Below are positions 23,405-32,401 of a stretch of DNA of 64,000 nt, piece after piece; position 1 is the stretch's first letter, and each line of letters opens with the position of its first letter. The notes beneath the pieces were generated by a model that did no database searches, was not told where the DNA came from, and saw nothing but the letters and a program-made list of their open reading frames with translations. The stretch is from CAYXST01 sp964472495 (GTDB lineage Bacteria > Patescibacteriota > Minisyncoccia > Portnoybacterales > UBA2143): positions 1-64,000 of the forward strand of contig CAYYLD010000002.1 of NCBI GenBank assembly GCA_964472495.1, given 5' to 3'. The position numbers and the translations under genes were made by a program.

Positions 23405-23587
23405 ATGAGTAAATTGAAAATTAATAAATCAAAATGTGCCGGATGCGGAGCTTGCCTTAGGGTTTGTCCTTATGGAGCAATTAAAATTGGTAAAGACGGG
23501 AAAGCGGTTATAGACAAAGATAAATGCCGAAATTGTGGTAAATGTAAAGAAGTTTGCCCTTTTGATGCCATAATAGAGAAGAATTAG
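23405..23587 (+). CDS. 2[4Fe-4S] ferredoxin
   Basis: A 60-residue bacterial-type ferredoxin with two CxxCxxCxxxC(P) motifs (C11-C14-C17-C21 and the second half CRNCGKCKEVCP). It should feed electrons to the reductase encoded 11 bases upstream. ATG 23405 gives the normal N-terminus MSKLKINKSKC. Last gene of the operon; the following 200 bases hold no frame. Confidence 0.92.
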   Translation: MSKLKINKSKCAGCGACLRVCPYGAIKIGKDGKAVIDKDKCRNCGKCKEVCPFDAIIEKN

Positions 23588-23803
23588 TATTCGTGTTTTC
23601 AGCAGCCGCCGGCGCGTTTCCCTGAGCGAAGCGAGCGGCACTTCCCAAAATCAGGAATTCTTGATAAAATAAGTTTGAGCGGAATCATAAATATACTCCA
23701 AATCTCAATAGTTTTTTCTCTTAATGAGTTGGGCGGACGCCTCTTTGGGGCATTCGCCTCTATTATTGATTTTTAGTTTAAGTTATTATATGATGTTAAA
23801 TCT

Positions 23804-24136
23804 ATGTTGGCTGTAATCAAGACCGGTGGCAAGCAGTATCTGGTGGCGCCGGGGGATAAAATTAAAGTAGAGAAACTGGATAAAGGCGAGGGCAAAGAAA
23901 TTACCTTTGGCCAGGTTTTATTATTGAGCAAAGGAAAGGTTACCAAAATTGGTACCCCTTTAGTTAAAGGAGCCAAAGTTACGGCCAAAGTACTTAAGCA
24001 AGATAGAGCTAAAAAAGTTATCGTTTTTAAGTATAAGCCCAAGAAACGTTATCAAAAGAAAAAAGGGCATCGTCAGCCCTTTAGTCAAGTGGAGATATTG
24101 AAGATTTTATCGACGTCCCAGAAAAGCGTTAGTTAA
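23804..24136 (+). CDS. rplU: 50S ribosomal protein L21
   Basis: L21 binds 23S rRNA near the exit side of the large subunit. MLAVIKTGGKQYLVAPGD, FGQVLLL and the basic FKYKPKKRYQKKKGHRQ segment are typical. L27, which normally follows, lies 27 kb away in this window. The 3' end overlaps the convergent recR gene by 30 bases. No Shine-Dalgarno sequence. Confidence 0.93.
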   Translation: MLAVIKTGGKQYLVAPGDKIKVEKLDKGEGKEITFGQVLLLSKGKVTKIGTPLVKGAKVTAKVLKQDRAKKVIVFKYKPKKRYQKKKGHRQPFSQVEILKILSTSQKSVS

Positions 24137-24730
24137 AGTATTTTCATCAATATATTCCAAATCACTGCCCATTGATAAGCCGCGACCCAAACGGCTTATT
24201 TTTATCTCCGTCGGCTTAAGCAATCGTTCGATATAGAGAGAGGTGGTGTCGCCTTCAGTGGTCGGACTCAAAGCGAAAATGACTTCTTTGACCGGCGGCT
24301 GATTGTTTTTAACCCTTTCAATTAATTGCTTCATCCGTAAATTTTCCGGACCAACACCGTCAGGCGGCGAAATCAGACCGCCCAAAACATGATAAAGCCC
24401 CTGATATTGCTTAGTTTTTTCAATGGTGGGAATATTCAGGACCGTTTCTACGACGCAGATAGTCGCAGTGTCTCTTTTTTTATCCTGACAAATGGCACAA
24501 AGATTTTTTTCTTTGGGCGCCAGATTAAAACACTGCTGACAAAGATGAATTTCCGCTTTAACTTTTTTAATTGATTCTGATAACTCGTCCAGCTCCGGCT
24601 GTTTTTGATTAAGTAAATAAAAAACTAAGCGGGTAGCCGCCCGGGGGCCGATGTCAGGCAATTTACTTAATTGGTCAATAAGTTTTTGGATAGGTTCCGG
24701 AAACATCGATTTGTTACTCTCATTATTCAC
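24107..24730 (-). CDS. recR: Recombination mediator RecR
   Basis: RecR of the RecFOR pathway, 207 residues. N-terminal helix-hairpin-helix (LSKLPDIGPRAATRL), zinc finger CQQC...CAIC, and the Toprim domain (ICVVETVLNI with its acidic residues, HVLGGLISPPDGVGPE). The start overlaps the end of dnaB by eight bases on the same strand, so the two are co-transcribed. Convergent with rplU. Confidence 0.94.
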   Translation of the reverse strand: MNNESNKSMFPEPIQKLIDQLSKLPDIGPRAATRLVFYLLNQKQPELDELSESIKKVKAEIHLCQQCFNLAPKEKNLCAICQDKKRDTATICVVETVLNIPTIEKTKQYQGLYHVLGGLISPPDGVGPENLRMKQLIERVKNNQPPVKEVIFALSPTTEGDTTSLYIERLLKPTEIKISRLGRGLSMGSDLEYIDENTLTNAFLGRR

Positions 24731-26102
24731 CTAAATATTTCTCCAGGTTTCTGAAGCTGACCTGGCTTTCATTGAAGAAAAGTTCTATTTTGCCAATCGG
24801 CCCATTGCGGTGCTTGGCGATAATAATATCGGCGATGTTTTTTCGGTCGGTATTGGGCCTGTCTTTGTCTTCCCGATAGATAAAAAGGACGACGTCCGAA
24901 TCCTGCTCCAGACTTCCGCTTTCGCGCAAGTCGGAAAGTTTGGGGATAGACGGCGAGCGGCTTTCAACGGCCCGGGAAAGCTGGGAGAGAGCCAAAATCG
25001 GCAGATTCAATTCGCGGGAGAGAGCCTTTAAGCTGCGCGATATTTCGGTCACTTGCTGGACAGGCGAATCATAAGCGTTACGCGGCTGAATCAGCTGAAG
25101 ATAGTCAATAATAATCAGACCCAGATCGTGTTCGGCCTGCAGGCGACGGGCCATAGTCCTCATTTGCATTATTGTTGGCGAAGCCGAGTCGTCAATAAAA
25201 ATAGGAGCGGCTGACAGTTCATCTAGAGCCCGTTGAATCCGTTCAAAATCGTTATCTGGCCCCTCGCCGGATAAACGGCCGGTCCGCATCCGCCAGAGGT
25301 CCACTTCGGCCTGGGTGCAGATGAGCCGGTCAACTAATTGTTCTTTGGACATTTCCAAACTGAAGATAGCCACCGGCATTTTCTGCTTGGTGGCGATGTG
25401 GCGGGCAAAATCCAGGGCCAAGGTGGTTTTACCCAGGCTTGGCCGAGAAGCCAGAATAATCAGGTCGGCTTTCTGGAGACCGGAAAGATGATTGTCTAAG
25501 TCAACGAAACCGGTCGGGATACCTCGGGTGATTTCATCGCCGCGGTGCAGTCTATCAATCCGCTCAAAGGCCTCTTCCAAACTTTCTCTAATCGGAATAA
25601 ATTTCTGGCCGACTGACTGCTGGGAGATGCTGAAAATTTTCTGCTCGGCCTGGTCAACTAAATCATCAACGTCATCCGGCTCCTGATAACTTAACTGGCT
25701 GATTTGACCGGAGGCCTCAATCAAATCGCGGAGAATTTTTTTGTGCTTGATAATCTTGGCATAATGAATGATATGGGCGGCGCTGGGTACGGCATTAACT
25801 AAGCTGGTCAAATAACTGGCTCCGCCAATCTCTTCTATTTTTTTCTTTTCCTCCAGGCGGTTGGTCAAACTCAACAAATCAATCGGTTCATTTTTATCGT
25901 AAAGCTCAAGCATGACCTGAAAAATATCGGTATGAATGCCACGGTAAAAATCCTCCGGTTTGAGAATGTCGGCTACTCGGATAATCGCTTCCTTGTCCAA
26001 CATCAAAGCGCCTAAAACCGATTGTTCGGCTTCAATGTTCTGCGGCGGTAAACGACCAGCCAATTTCCGTTTTTCAATTGAGGTATTTTTATTATTAACC
26101 AT
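24723..26102 (-). CDS. dnaB: Replicative DNA helicase
   Basis: DnaB hexameric helicase of 459 residues, which unwinds DNA at the fork and partners DnaG. N-terminal helical domain (PPQNIEAEQSVLGALML), Walker A RPSLGKTT, KSLSREL-like region and the DnaB motif with LSQLSR and SGSLEQDSD. Normal length, and no intein is visible. Followed by recR with an eight-base overlap. A terminator separates it from cysS upstream. Confidence 0.95.
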   Translation of the reverse strand: MVNNKNTSIEKRKLAGRLPPQNIEAEQSVLGALMLDKEAIIRVADILKPEDFYRGIHTDIFQVMLELYDKNEPIDLLSLTNRLEEKKKIEEIGGASYLTSLVNAVPSAAHIIHYAKIIKHKKILRDLIEASGQISQLSYQEPDDVDDLVDQAEQKIFSISQQSVGQKFIPIRESLEEAFERIDRLHRGDEITRGIPTGFVDLDNHLSGLQKADLIILASRPSLGKTTLALDFARHIATKQKMPVAIFSLEMSKEQLVDRLICTQAEVDLWRMRTGRLSGEGPDNDFERIQRALDELSAAPIFIDDSASPTIMQMRTMARRLQAEHDLGLIIIDYLQLIQPRNAYDSPVQQVTEISRSLKALSRELNLPILALSQLSRAVESRSPSIPKLSDLRESGSLEQDSDVVLFIYREDKDRPNTDRKNIADIIIAKHRNGPIGKIELFFNESQVSFRNLEKYLGE

Positions 26103-26104
26103 TT

Positions 26105-26130
26105 TAAATAAAAAGGAGGGTTGACCCTCC
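26105..26130 (-). terminator. Intrinsic terminator between cysS and dnaB (minus)
   Basis: On the minus strand GGAGGG-TCAA-CCCTCC (26130-26115) is followed by TTTTTATTT. It would end the corA-cysS transcript before dnaB. Confidence 0.75.
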
Positions 26131-26177
26131 CTATTTTACAAAATTATTGTCTCATCAAGCAAGAGGAGATTTTGTTA

Positions 26178-27587
26178 TTATCTTGGGGACAATTTTGGTC
26201 CACCCGGAGTGTCTTCTACCTTAAACCCTTTAGCTTCAATTTGTTTCCTGATTTGGTCAGCTTTATCCCATTCCTCGTTTCTTCGCGCTTGTTCTCTTTG
26301 GCTGCCCAATTTTTTAATTTCCGGCGGGATGATTGTTTTTTCCTTCCTGATTTTATCTAAATTTAAACCAAGAACTTTATCAAAGTCCAGGATGGTGGCT
26401 AATTTATCTTGCTTAGATAATTTTGACTTCAGCAGTTCTTGAACTAGAGAGAAGGCTTGGGGAATATTAAAATCATCGCTAATTTTTTTAGTAAACTTAT
26501 CTTTATATTCCTGATTTATTTTACCTGACCGGCTGCCTAATTCTTTGACTTGTTCGAGCAGGCGGTTAAATCCTTTTTGAGCTGACTCCATCAGCGACCA
26601 GGTAAAACTTTGTTTAGAGCGATAATGAGCCTGTAAAAATAAATAACGGAGAGCTAAGGGGTTAAATCCTTTTTCTTTGATTTGGGCCAAACCGTAGCCG
26701 GTTCCCTCCGACTTAGCCATTTTTTGATTATTAGCTAACAAATGCTCGTTGTGAAGCCAGTAATTGACAAATTTAACTCCATTGGCCGCTTCCGATTGGG
26801 CGATTTCATTGGTATGGTGAACCGGAATGTGCTCAAGGCCGCCCAGATGAATATCAATGGTTCGGCCCAGATACTTGTTGGCCATAACCGAACATTCAAT
26901 GTGCCAGCCCGGAAAGCCCTGTCCGTTTTTGACTAAAGGAGAACTGAAAGGCGAGTCCCAATACTGTAAAGCGTTTTTATGCCTGCCGGCTTTGAAAAAC
27001 CACAGGGTAAAATCGGCTGAATGTTTTTTTTGAGGGTCGCTGACTTCCGCTTTACCGGCTCCTTTGAGTTTTTCTTCTAATTTTTGACCGGAAAGTTGAG
27101 TGTAATTTTTGAATTTGGAAACATCAAAATAAACAGCCAGGTCGGTGGTATAGGCGTAACCCTTGTCTAATAAAATCCGAACCATTTTAATTATATCATC
27201 AATACATTGGGTCGCTCTTGGTTTGAACGTCGGCTCCAGAAGATTTAAGTCCCGAGTATCAGTTTCAAAAATCTCAATATATTTATCAGCTATTTCTTGG
27301 GGAGTCAGTTTTTCCCGACGGGCCGTTTTTTCTATTTTATCCTCGCCTTCATCCTGGTCGCCGGTCAGATGGCCGACATCGGTATAATTGCGGACATGCT
27401 TGACTTGGTATCCCAAATATTTAAGAGTCCGAACGACAATGTCAGCGCAAAACATGCCGCGCAGGTTGCCAATGTGTTGAGTCCAGTAGACGGTTGGTCC
27501 GCAATGATAAAAAGAGACCTGATTTTTTTTAATCGGTTTAAAGATTTCTTTTCGGCGGCTAAGGGTGTTGTATAATTTTAAAGCCAT
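26178..27587 (-). CDS. cysS: Cysteinyl-tRNA synthetase
   Basis: Class I aminoacyl-tRNA synthetase, 469 residues from ATG 27587 (MALKLYNTLSRRKE). Motifs: VSFYHCGPTVY with zinc Cys, HIGN, the zinc ligands WHIEC and HHTNEIAQSEA, and KMAKSEG as the KMSKS loop (Ser to Ala). An upstream frame extension inside corA is not family-like. The start overlaps the corA stop by ten bases. Confidence 0.94.
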   Translation of the reverse strand: MALKLYNTLSRRKEIFKPIKKNQVSFYHCGPTVYWTQHIGNLRGMFCADIVVRTLKYLGYQVKHVRNYTDVGHLTGDQDEGEDKIEKTARREKLTPQEIADKYIEIFETDTRDLNLLEPTFKPRATQCIDDIIKMVRILLDKGYAYTTDLAVYFDVSKFKNYTQLSGQKLEEKLKGAGKAEVSDPQKKHSADFTLWFFKAGRHKNALQYWDSPFSSPLVKNGQGFPGWHIECSVMANKYLGRTIDIHLGGLEHIPVHHTNEIAQSEAANGVKFVNYWLHNEHLLANNQKMAKSEGTGYGLAQIKEKGFNPLALRYLFLQAHYRSKQSFTWSLMESAQKGFNRLLEQVKELGSRSGKINQEYKDKFTKKISDDFNIPQAFSLVQELLKSKLSKQDKLATILDFDKVLGLNLDKIRKEKTIIPPEIKKLGSQREQARRNEEWDKADQIRKQIEAKGFKVEDTPGGPKLSPR

Positions 27588-28492
27588 TTTTTCTTTTTGA
27601 AGTAGATGACCATAATGGTTGTGCTGATAAACATAACCATGAGAATGATTAACCAAGTCAGTGGATTTTGGCGGACAATCGGAATATTGTCAAAAACGTT
27701 CATGCCAAAGAAGCCGACGATGACGCTCAAAGGGAAAGTAATGAAGGAAACCACGGTCAGGAATTTCATGATGTCGTTTAATTTGTAAGAAAGTAAGGAA
27801 TTATTGGTTTGCTCAATGGAATTAATCAATTCGCGATGATTTTCCAAAACATTCCAGACCCGGACGCAGGAGCCGACCACTTCTTGGGCGGCCGGTTTTG
27901 TTTCCGGACTAAAAAGACGAGCTGATTTTTTTTCTAAAACTTCCAAAACCGACCGTTGCGGTTTAATTGCCCTACGAAAATCAATCAGGTCCTTTTTAAC
28001 TAAAGCTATTTTAGAAAGCATTTCTCTTTCTTTGCCTTTAAAAACTTGACTTTCAATTTTTTCAATCTTTTCGCCGATGTGGTCAAGCATGGGCAGGCAG
28101 GCGTCGACCAACCAATCAAGTACTCCAAAAAGAAGGTAGGCGGGGCTTTGGAAATATTGCTTTTGATGATAATCTTGGAGCTGGCAGTCATTAAAGAATG
28201 TCTCTAAATCAGGAATTTTACCGGCATGGCTGGTAATCAGGGTATCTGGTGTAATAATCAGGTCTAATTCTATTGGTTTGGTTTGCTGGTTTCTCCGATT
28301 GAAAACCGGAAAGTGCAGGGCCATAAAAAGTTGGTTGGGGTATTCTTCTATTTTGGGCCGGTGAATGGGCGGCAGAAATTGTTCAGCGATGAAAGGATGA
28401 AGACGAAATCTTTCCTTGAGTTCATCTAAATCCTTTTGCTTTGGTTTCTGGATATCAATCCAGGTAATATTATTAGCAGTAATTGTTTTCAT
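27578..28492 (-). CDS. corA: CorA-family Mg2+/divalent cation channel
   Basis: A pentameric Mg2+ channel subunit. A cytoplasmic funnel domain of about 230 residues, then two C-terminal helices joined by YGMN-type loop GFFGMNVF, and a basic KKKKWL tail. I start at ATG 28492 (MKTITANN), which has AGGAG nine bases upstream; ATG 28519 (MENKQEN) is possible. The longer upstream frame runs into the promoter of the divergent grpE gene. Co-transcribed with cysS. Confidence 0.9.
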   Translation of the reverse strand: MKTITANNITWIDIQKPKQKDLDELKERFRLHPFIAEQFLPPIHRPKIEEYPNQLFMALHFPVFNRRNQQTKPIELDLIITPDTLITSHAGKIPDLETFFNDCQLQDYHQKQYFQSPAYLLFGVLDWLVDACLPMLDHIGEKIEKIESQVFKGKEREMLSKIALVKKDLIDFRRAIKPQRSVLEVLEKKSARLFSPETKPAAQEVVGSCVRVWNVLENHRELINSIEQTNNSLLSYKLNDIMKFLTVVSFITFPLSVIVGFFGMNVFDNIPIVRQNPLTWLIILMVMFISTTIMVIYFKKKKWL

Positions 28493-28552
28493 AATATGGT
28501 TCTCCTGTTTATTCTCCATTTTAGCATGTCTTCTTTTAGCTGGGCAAGTGGT

Positions 28553-28580
28553 TTGACAACTTTTGGGAAAATGATAAACT
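28553..28580 (+). promoter_or_regulatory. Promoter of the grpE-dnaK chaperone operon
   Basis: TTGACA (28553-28558), 16 bases, TAAACT (28575-28580) with an extended TGA. Transcription would start about five bases before ATG 28592. No CIRCE palindrome is seen. Confidence 0.6.
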
Positions 28581-28591
28581 AATATTAGGCA

Positions 28592-29083
28592 ATGATGAAT
28601 AAGAAAATTACTTATCTTACTGAAGAAACTGGTCAGTCTGCCGACCAGGTTAAAAAACTTAGAAAGAAGCTTAAAGAGTGCCAAAAAGACAAGGAGGAAT
28701 ATCTGACCCAGGCCCAACGAGCCAGGGCTGATTTGATTAATTATCGAAAGAGGCAGGAAGAAAAAATAATACCTGGAATTGTAACAATTGGTCAGATTAG
28801 CATAATTCGTAACATAGTATTACCGGCCTTGGATAGTTTAGAAGCAGGAGCTAAAAAGAGTAAAGATGTTAAGCAAATCAGAGATCAGATAAATGGTATT
28901 CTAGTAAAGAATAAGATAGAGGAGATTGGAGCTGTGGGGGAAAAATTTAACCCTGAATTTCACGAAGCAGTGGAATCAGTTGAATCTGGAGAGGAATCAG
29001 GAATAATTATCGAGGAAATCCAAAAAGGATATTTGTTGAATAACGAAGTACTGCGACCGAGTAAAGTTAAAATAGCCAAGTAA
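28592..29083 (+). CDS. grpE: Nucleotide exchange factor GrpE
   Basis: GrpE releases ADP from DnaK. The long N-terminal coiled coil (LRKKLKECQKDKEEYL, AQRARADLINYRKRQ) and the C-terminal beta domain ending NEVLRPSKVKIAK are typical. 163 residues. It heads the cluster grpE-hsp20-dnaK-membrane protein-dnaJ. The start may be at the second Met (28595). Confidence 0.92.
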   Translation: MMNKKITYLTEETGQSADQVKKLRKKLKECQKDKEEYLTQAQRARADLINYRKRQEEKIIPGIVTIGQISIIRNIVLPALDSLEAGAKKSKDVKQIRDQINGILVKNKIEEIGAVGEKFNPEFHEAVESVESGEESGIIIEEIQKGYLLNNEVLRPSKVKIAK

Positions 29084-29181
29084 TTTCTTAAAAAAATAAT
29101 TATAAAATTAAGATTAGGCCTGGCGGTTAAATGACCGAGAGTCGCTTGAGGCGACTGTAGGGAAATAAGCTGTCAGCAGAT

Positions 29182-29625
29182 ATGTTTATGCCTATTAAAT
29201 GGAAACCCTTCAGGGAGATAGAAAAACCCCTTAATCTGCCAGATGTTTTTGAAGAAGATGAATGGGTTCCTTTTGTGCCGACTTTTCGAGCCGAGGAACC
29301 GGCCGTTGACATCTATCAGGATAAAAACAATCTTTATGTGGAAATACCCCTGACTGGCGTTAATCCTAAAGATGTTCAGGTTTCTATTGATGACAATGTT
29401 TTGACTATTCAAGGCAAAACCCAGGAGAAGAAAGAAGTCAAAGAAAAAGATTATTTGCGTAAGGAAATCAGGAAGGGTTCTTTTCGCCGAGTAATTAAAT
29501 TACCGGTTGAAGTGAAAGGAAATAAGGCTGTTGCTGAAAGTGTGGGCGGAATAATAAAGATTACTATTCCTAAGGCGGCTAAGACAACTCCGCCATCCAA
29601 AATGATTCCCATTAAAATCAAATAG
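29182..29625 (+). CDS. Small heat shock protein Hsp20
   Basis: An ATP-independent holdase of 147 residues with an alpha-crystallin domain (about 40-135: VDIYQDKNNLYVEIPLTGV to the end) and an I-x-I-like C-terminal IPIKIK that can bind neighbouring subunits. It lies inside the grpE-dnaK cluster, which fits delivery of clients to DnaK. A small hairpin AGTCGC/GCGACT (29140-29156) lies in the leader; a thermosensor role is only a possibility. Confidence 0.9.
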   Translation: MFMPIKWKPFREIEKPLNLPDVFEEDEWVPFVPTFRAEEPAVDIYQDKNNLYVEIPLTGVNPKDVQVSIDDNVLTIQGKTQEKKEVKEKDYLRKEIRKGSFRRVIKLPVEVKGNKAVAESVGGIIKITIPKAAKTTPPSKMIPIKIK

Positions 29626-29629
29626 GCTC

Positions 29630-29668
29630 GGAAAGTGCTTTTCAGCTACCGCTGAAAAGCGCATTTCC
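29630..29668 (+). promoter_or_regulatory. Intercistronic hairpin between hsp20 and dnaK
   Basis: A near-perfect stem of about 17 pairs, GGAAAGTGCTTTTCAGC against GCTGAAAAGCGCATTTCC, with loop TACC. No T-run follows. It may stabilise or process the operon mRNA just ahead of dnaK. Confidence 0.5.
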
Positions 29669-29688
29669 TTGCCTTGCTTTAGAAAATA

Positions 29689-31572
29689 ATGACAAAAATA
29701 ATTGGTATTGATTTAGGCACGTCAAATTCTGCCGCAGCCGTGGTAGAAGGAGGCAAGCCGACAATGATTCCTTCGGCTGAAGGAACAATTGTTGGCGGCG
29801 GTAAGGCCTTCCCTTCTTATGTTGCCTTTGATAAAGAAGGCAATCTTTTGGTTGGCGAAGCAGCCCGTCGGCAAGCGGTGACTAATCCCGAGAACACGGT
29901 TACCGCCTTCAAACGGAAGATGGGCACTAAAGAGAAAATAAATATGGCTGGTAAAGAATATACTCCCCAGCAGCTTTCCGCCTTTCTTCTTCAGAAAATT
30001 AAAAAAGATGCCGGGGCCTTCTTGGGCGAACCGATTAAAAAAGCGGTTATCACCGTACCGGCCTATTTCAATGATTCCCAGCGCCAGGCAACCAAAGATG
30101 CCGGAGCCATCGCCGGTTTTGAAGTAGACAGAATTATCAATGAGCCAACGGCTGCTTCTTTGGCTTACGGGGTTGACAAAGCCGACAAAGAGGAAAAGAT
30201 TCTTGTTTTTGATTTTGGCGGCGGTACTTTAGACGTCACTCTGATGGATTTCGGCCAGGGAGTTTTTGAAGTTAAGTCAACTTCGGGAGATACGCAACTG
30301 GGCGGCACCGACATGGATGAACTTTTGACTAACTACATCATTGAAGAATTTAAAAAAGAAAATAATATTGATTTGAATCAGGATAAAACAGCTTACCAGA
30401 GAGTTAAAGAAGCGACTGAGAAGGCAAAAATTGAACTTTCATCTACTTTAGAGACAGAGATTAATTTGCCTTTTCTGAGCGCTGATTCGGCTGGCCCGAA
30501 ACATTTAGTCGCTAAAATCACCCGGGCCAAGTTGGAAGAATTAGTTGGGCCAATTATTGAAAAGTGCCGCGGTCCCTTGGAACAGGCCCTGAATGATGCC
30601 AAATTGACTCCTGACGAAATTACCAAAATCATCCTGGTCGGCGGTCCGACCAGGATGCCGGCTGTTCAAAAATTTGTTGAAGATTATGCCGGTAAAAAAA
30701 TTGAAAGAGGTGTTGACCCGATGGAATGCGTGGCCGCCGGAGCGGCTATTCAGGGAGCTGTTTTGGCCGGCGAAATGAAAGACGTTCTTTTGTTGGATGT
30801 TACTCCGTTAACTTTGGGCATTGAGACCCTGGGCGCGGTGATGACGCCGTTGATTGAACGGAATACGACCATTCCCGCTTCCAAGACGCAGATTTTCTCT
30901 ACCGCTTCTGACAGTCAGCCGGCCGTTGATATTCATGTTTTACAAGGTGAGCGGCCGGTGGCCGCCGACAACCGAACCTTAGGCAGATTTATCTTAGATG
31001 GCATCCCGCCGGCCCCCCGGGGAGTTCCTCAGATTGAAGTTAGCTTTGACATTGACGCTAACGGTATCTTGAATGTTAAAGCCAAGGATAAAGCGACTAA
31101 TAAAGAACAGGCCATTACCATTACCGACTCGGCGGCTCTTTCCAAAGAGGAGATTGAGAAAATGAAGCAGGAGGCCGAAGCTCATGCCACTGAAGATAGA
31201 CAAAGGAAGGAATTGATTGAGATGCGTAACCAGGCCGATACTTTAATTTTTTCCACCGAGAAGGCTCTTAAGGAAGCCGGCGATAAAATTAAAGCCGAAG
31301 ATAAAAAAGAAGTAGAGGATAAGTTAGAGACCTTAAAGAAAGTCAAAGATTCCAACGAAATAGAAACTCTCAAAAAAGCCATTGATGAATTATCTCAAGC
31401 TATCCAGAAAATCGGCGCCCAATTATATCAAAAAGTTCAGGAAGAGAAAGCAGAACAGTCCGAACCGGAGATATCCGCCAAGGGCGGACGCGCCTCTGGT
31501 GCGAAAGGAGAAGCCGACCAGGAAAAAACAGTTGAAGGCGAATACGAAGAGGTTAAGGAAGAGAAGAAGTAA
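29689..31572 (+). CDS. dnaK: Chaperone DnaK (Hsp70)
   Basis: Hsp70 of 627 residues. ATPase domain with IIGIDLGTSNSAAAV, DFGGGTLDVTL and VGGPTRMPAVQ; linker VLLLDVTPLTLGIE; substrate-binding and lid domains. The C-terminal tail after the lid holds AKGGRASGAKG, encoded by two small hairpins (TCCGCC-AAG-GGCGGA), then an acidic EGEYEEVKEEKK end. No Shine-Dalgarno sequence. A membrane protein gene follows after one base. Confidence 0.96.
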   Translation: MTKIIGIDLGTSNSAAAVVEGGKPTMIPSAEGTIVGGGKAFPSYVAFDKEGNLLVGEAARRQAVTNPENTVTAFKRKMGTKEKINMAGKEYTPQQLSAFLLQKIKKDAGAFLGEPIKKAVITVPAYFNDSQRQATKDAGAIAGFEVDRIINEPTAASLAYGVDKADKEEKILVFDFGGGTLDVTLMDFGQGVFEVKSTSGDTQLGGTDMDELLTNYIIEEFKKENNIDLNQDKTAYQRVKEATEKAKIELSSTLETEINLPFLSADSAGPKHLVAKITRAKLEELVGPIIEKCRGPLEQALNDAKLTPDEITKIILVGGPTRMPAVQKFVEDYAGKKIERGVDPMECVAAGAAIQGAVLAGEMKDVLLLDVTPLTLGIETLGAVMTPLIERNTTIPASKTQIFSTASDSQPAVDIHVLQGERPVAADNRTLGRFILDGIPPAPRGVPQIEVSFDIDANGILNVKAKDKATNKEQAITITDSAALSKEEIEKMKQEAEAHATEDRQRKELIEMRNQADTLIFSTEKALKEAGDKIKAEDKKEVEDKLETLKKVKDSNEIETLKKAIDELSQAIQKIGAQLYQKVQEEKAEQSEPEISAKGGRASGAKGEADQEKTVEGEYEEVKEEKK

Positions 31573-31573
31573 T

Positions 31574-32380
31574 ATGTATAAAAATCGGGTTACCCAATCA
31601 GTGGTGGCCGGTCTAGCTACCTTAATTTCAACGGCCAGCTGGTTGGGTTTAAAGAATGTTTTAACCGGCGGCGATAATTGGCTTTGGCCAAGTATCGGCT
31701 TTTTAATTTTACTAATCTTTTTAAGCTTAAATTGGCTCCTGACTAAGTCCAAAGCCATTTTATTAGTTACACTTACTCTTGTCTTAATCAGCTTTTTCTT
31801 TGCTTTCAGTTTCAAAATGACCTATTCGGCTGTTCTTTTTATCGCTTTGTTATTCTTTCTTTTCGGTTCTTGGCGGGCCGTTAACGAAAAAGAGGTCAGA
31901 ATTAAATTAGAAGTTGATAAAATTCTCTGTCGCGGTCTGCCGGCCGTCTTAACCGGCCTAATTTTAATTACAGCTACTGCTTATTATTTTTCACCTCTAG
32001 TTTTAGAGAACCAGAACCAGATTAAAATTCCCCGTTTTTTATTTGATTTGATTGTCCAGCCGGTTATCGAAACGCTTGAAGCCCAAGTACCTCTTTCTCA
32101 ATTATCGGCCGAACTCGGGGTCGATTCGACGGATAACCAACAATTTGAAGAAGCCCTTTATCAATTGGTCAATGAGCGCTTTAATCAATTCAGCCAGCCC
32201 TACCAAGAATATTTGCCTTTTGGTTTGGCTATCGGCCTCTTCTTTGCCCTTAAGGCGATTAGTTTGCCTTTTAAATGGCTGGTCATTTTATTAAGCTGGC
32301 TGATTTTTAAGCTTTTAGTTTCTTTAGGGGCGATTAAAATTCAAGAAAAAGGAGTTTTGCAACAGGTGATAGAGGTATAG
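31574..32380 (+). CDS. Membrane protein of unknown function
   Basis: A 268-residue protein with about five or six transmembrane helices (for example WLWPSIGFLILLIFLSLNWL, AILLVTLTLVLISFFFAF and the C-terminal WLVILLSWLIFKLLVSLGAI). A soluble stretch of about 70 residues lies before the last helices. No family recognised. ATG 31574 lies one base after dnaK; an upstream frame overlapping dnaK is not protein-like. Its place between dnaK and dnaJ suggests co-expression with the chaperones. Confidence 0.7.
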   Translation: MYKNRVTQSVVAGLATLISTASWLGLKNVLTGGDNWLWPSIGFLILLIFLSLNWLLTKSKAILLVTLTLVLISFFFAFSFKMTYSAVLFIALLFFLFGSWRAVNEKEVRIKLEVDKILCRGLPAVLTGLILITATAYYFSPLVLENQNQIKIPRFLFDLIVQPVIETLEAQVPLSQLSAELGVDSTDNQQFEEALYQLVNERFNQFSQPYQEYLPFGLAIGLFFALKAISLPFKWLVILLSWLIFKLLVSLGAIKIQEKGVLQQVIEV

Positions 32381-32401
32381 AACAAGGATTAATTATTATT
32401 T

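Noticed and set aside
23588..23803. Right-hand attachment site matching the tRNA-Glu 3' end
   Set aside because: I compared the tRNA 3' sequence by eye with this gap and found no convincing direct repeat.
27578..28717. Long 379-codon form of CorA with a hydrophobic N-terminus
   Set aside because: The first 75 codons cross the grpE promoter and start and are not CorA-like; the ATG at 28492 has a ribosome-binding site.
31382..31573. N-terminal extension of the membrane protein after dnaK
   Set aside because: It overlaps the dnaK 3' end in another frame and is a lysine/arginine-rich shadow; ATG 31574 directly follows the dnaK stop.
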